A stretch of DNA of 45,000 bases from Mesostigma viride (taxonomy: Eukaryota; Streptophyta; Mesostigmatophyceae; Mesostigmatales; Mesostigmataceae), in NCBI GenBank assembly GCA_009746045.1, contig RPFO01000104.1, forward strand, positions 4,968,895 to 5,013,894. Direction: 5' to 3'. The translations under genes were made by a program, and so were the position numbers. Within the stretch, counting starts at the first letter, position 1, and every line of letters begins with the position of its first letter. Below are positions 44,383-45,000 of the stretch, piece after piece. The notes beneath the pieces were generated by a model. That model did not search any database and was not told the DNA's origin. It was given only the letters and a program-made list of their open reading frames with translations.

Positions 44383-45000
44383 TTTACGAGGCACGTGGTT
44401 AACGTAGCACGAACTGTGCAAGAACTCAGCAGCTTTGCCTATCTGGCCTTAAATTCGCAAGTACAGAGCGGGGAGGAGGTATCTTCCCGAGAATAATAAT
44501 ATATGGCTGCCATCTGAAAAATCCTGGCCATCGGCAAAACACAGGCGAGCTTGGTCGTGGTATTTATGCCCAGTCGATCCCCTCGCTCATCACAGCTCGC
44601 AGTTTCCACGGTTCAGTTGTCACTCTTCTAGGGGCATCAGCCATCAATCAAACGTAGAGCGTGCTCGCGCTTGCACAGTCAGGACCCGTCGCTTTAAAAT
44701 TGATCTTTCGCGCCTTTTTGTGTCACAGCGCATACAGTCTGTACAGTAGCCGAGGAACAGCGCACAGCAGCCACAAGCGTCAACAGCAGAAGGCCTTGGG
44801 TCCTGGAAGATGAAGGATGAGCATTGAACAATGAACAACATGACGTATCGGCGGTGACGCGCAGTAGACGTTAACTCAGGTAGTTGCCCTGGACTTATTA
44901 GCGCCGCGCCGAGCTGCGAATTCATATAGCGAAGGTATATAGTATATAGCGAAGGTATTCCGTACGTAAGTATAGCGAAGGTATTCCGTACCATGAATGC
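44383..45000. promoter_or_regulatory. Upstream region of the SBNO gene
   Basis: Must contain the 5' UTR and probably the promoter. No second gene is visible. A TATAGCGAAGGTAT motif occurs three times between 44926 and 44986, two of them extended by TCCGTAC. Confidence 0.5.

Overview
This looks like nuclear DNA from a green alga, probably a chlamydomonadalean chlorophyte. The evidence is GC-rich coding exons split by many GT-AG introns, a plant-type Strawberry Notch gene with a PHD finger between its helicase lobes, L1-type retroelement debris, a TGTAA-type polyadenylation signal below one gene, and very abundant simple-sequence DNA. The species cannot be named from the sequence alone.

Layout. 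1-5073 is a satellite block of tetranucleotide arrays (TCAC, CCAC, GCAC). It is organised as a higher-order repeat of about 2.3 kb carrying two nearly identical 610-bp spacers. 5074-6390 is gene-free and holds a three-copy repeat of about 172 bp. 6391-15215 is a nest of L1-like retroelement fragments on both strands. Several have only an ORF1 (coiled coil, RNA-binding core, C-terminal domain) plus a 3' UTR. One is a reverse-transcriptase C-terminal fragment. Most end in short ATTA/AATTC/AATTT tails preceded by a small hairpin. 16209-17875 holds two divergently transcribed paralogous genes for small membrane proteins (126 and 125 aa), each with one intron at the same place. They share a roughly 500-bp intergenic region, and a 200-bp direct repeat lies on either side of the pair. 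18584-19224 has more retroelement 3' ends.

19349-44382, more than half the window, is one minus-strand gene that I rebuilt exon by exon. It has 30 exons and encodes 1,695 aa, a Strawberry Notch / FORGETTER1-type SF2 helicase-like protein expected to act in the nucleus on chromatin. All 29 introns have GT-AG ends and the reading phase closes exactly. Two exons are only 20 nt long; one of them carries helicase motif VI.

The introns are unusual. At least seven splice junctions have extra, decayed tandem copies of the junction itself in the neighbouring intron. Four introns carry satellite arrays just upstream of the 3' splice site, always pyrimidine-rich in the transcript. Introns 2 and 24 hold a short retroelement with 15-bp target-site duplications. 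The most interesting signals are the splice-junction-anchored duplications, the motif VI microexon, and the ORF1-only retroelements sharing a 3' hairpin with compensatory base changes.
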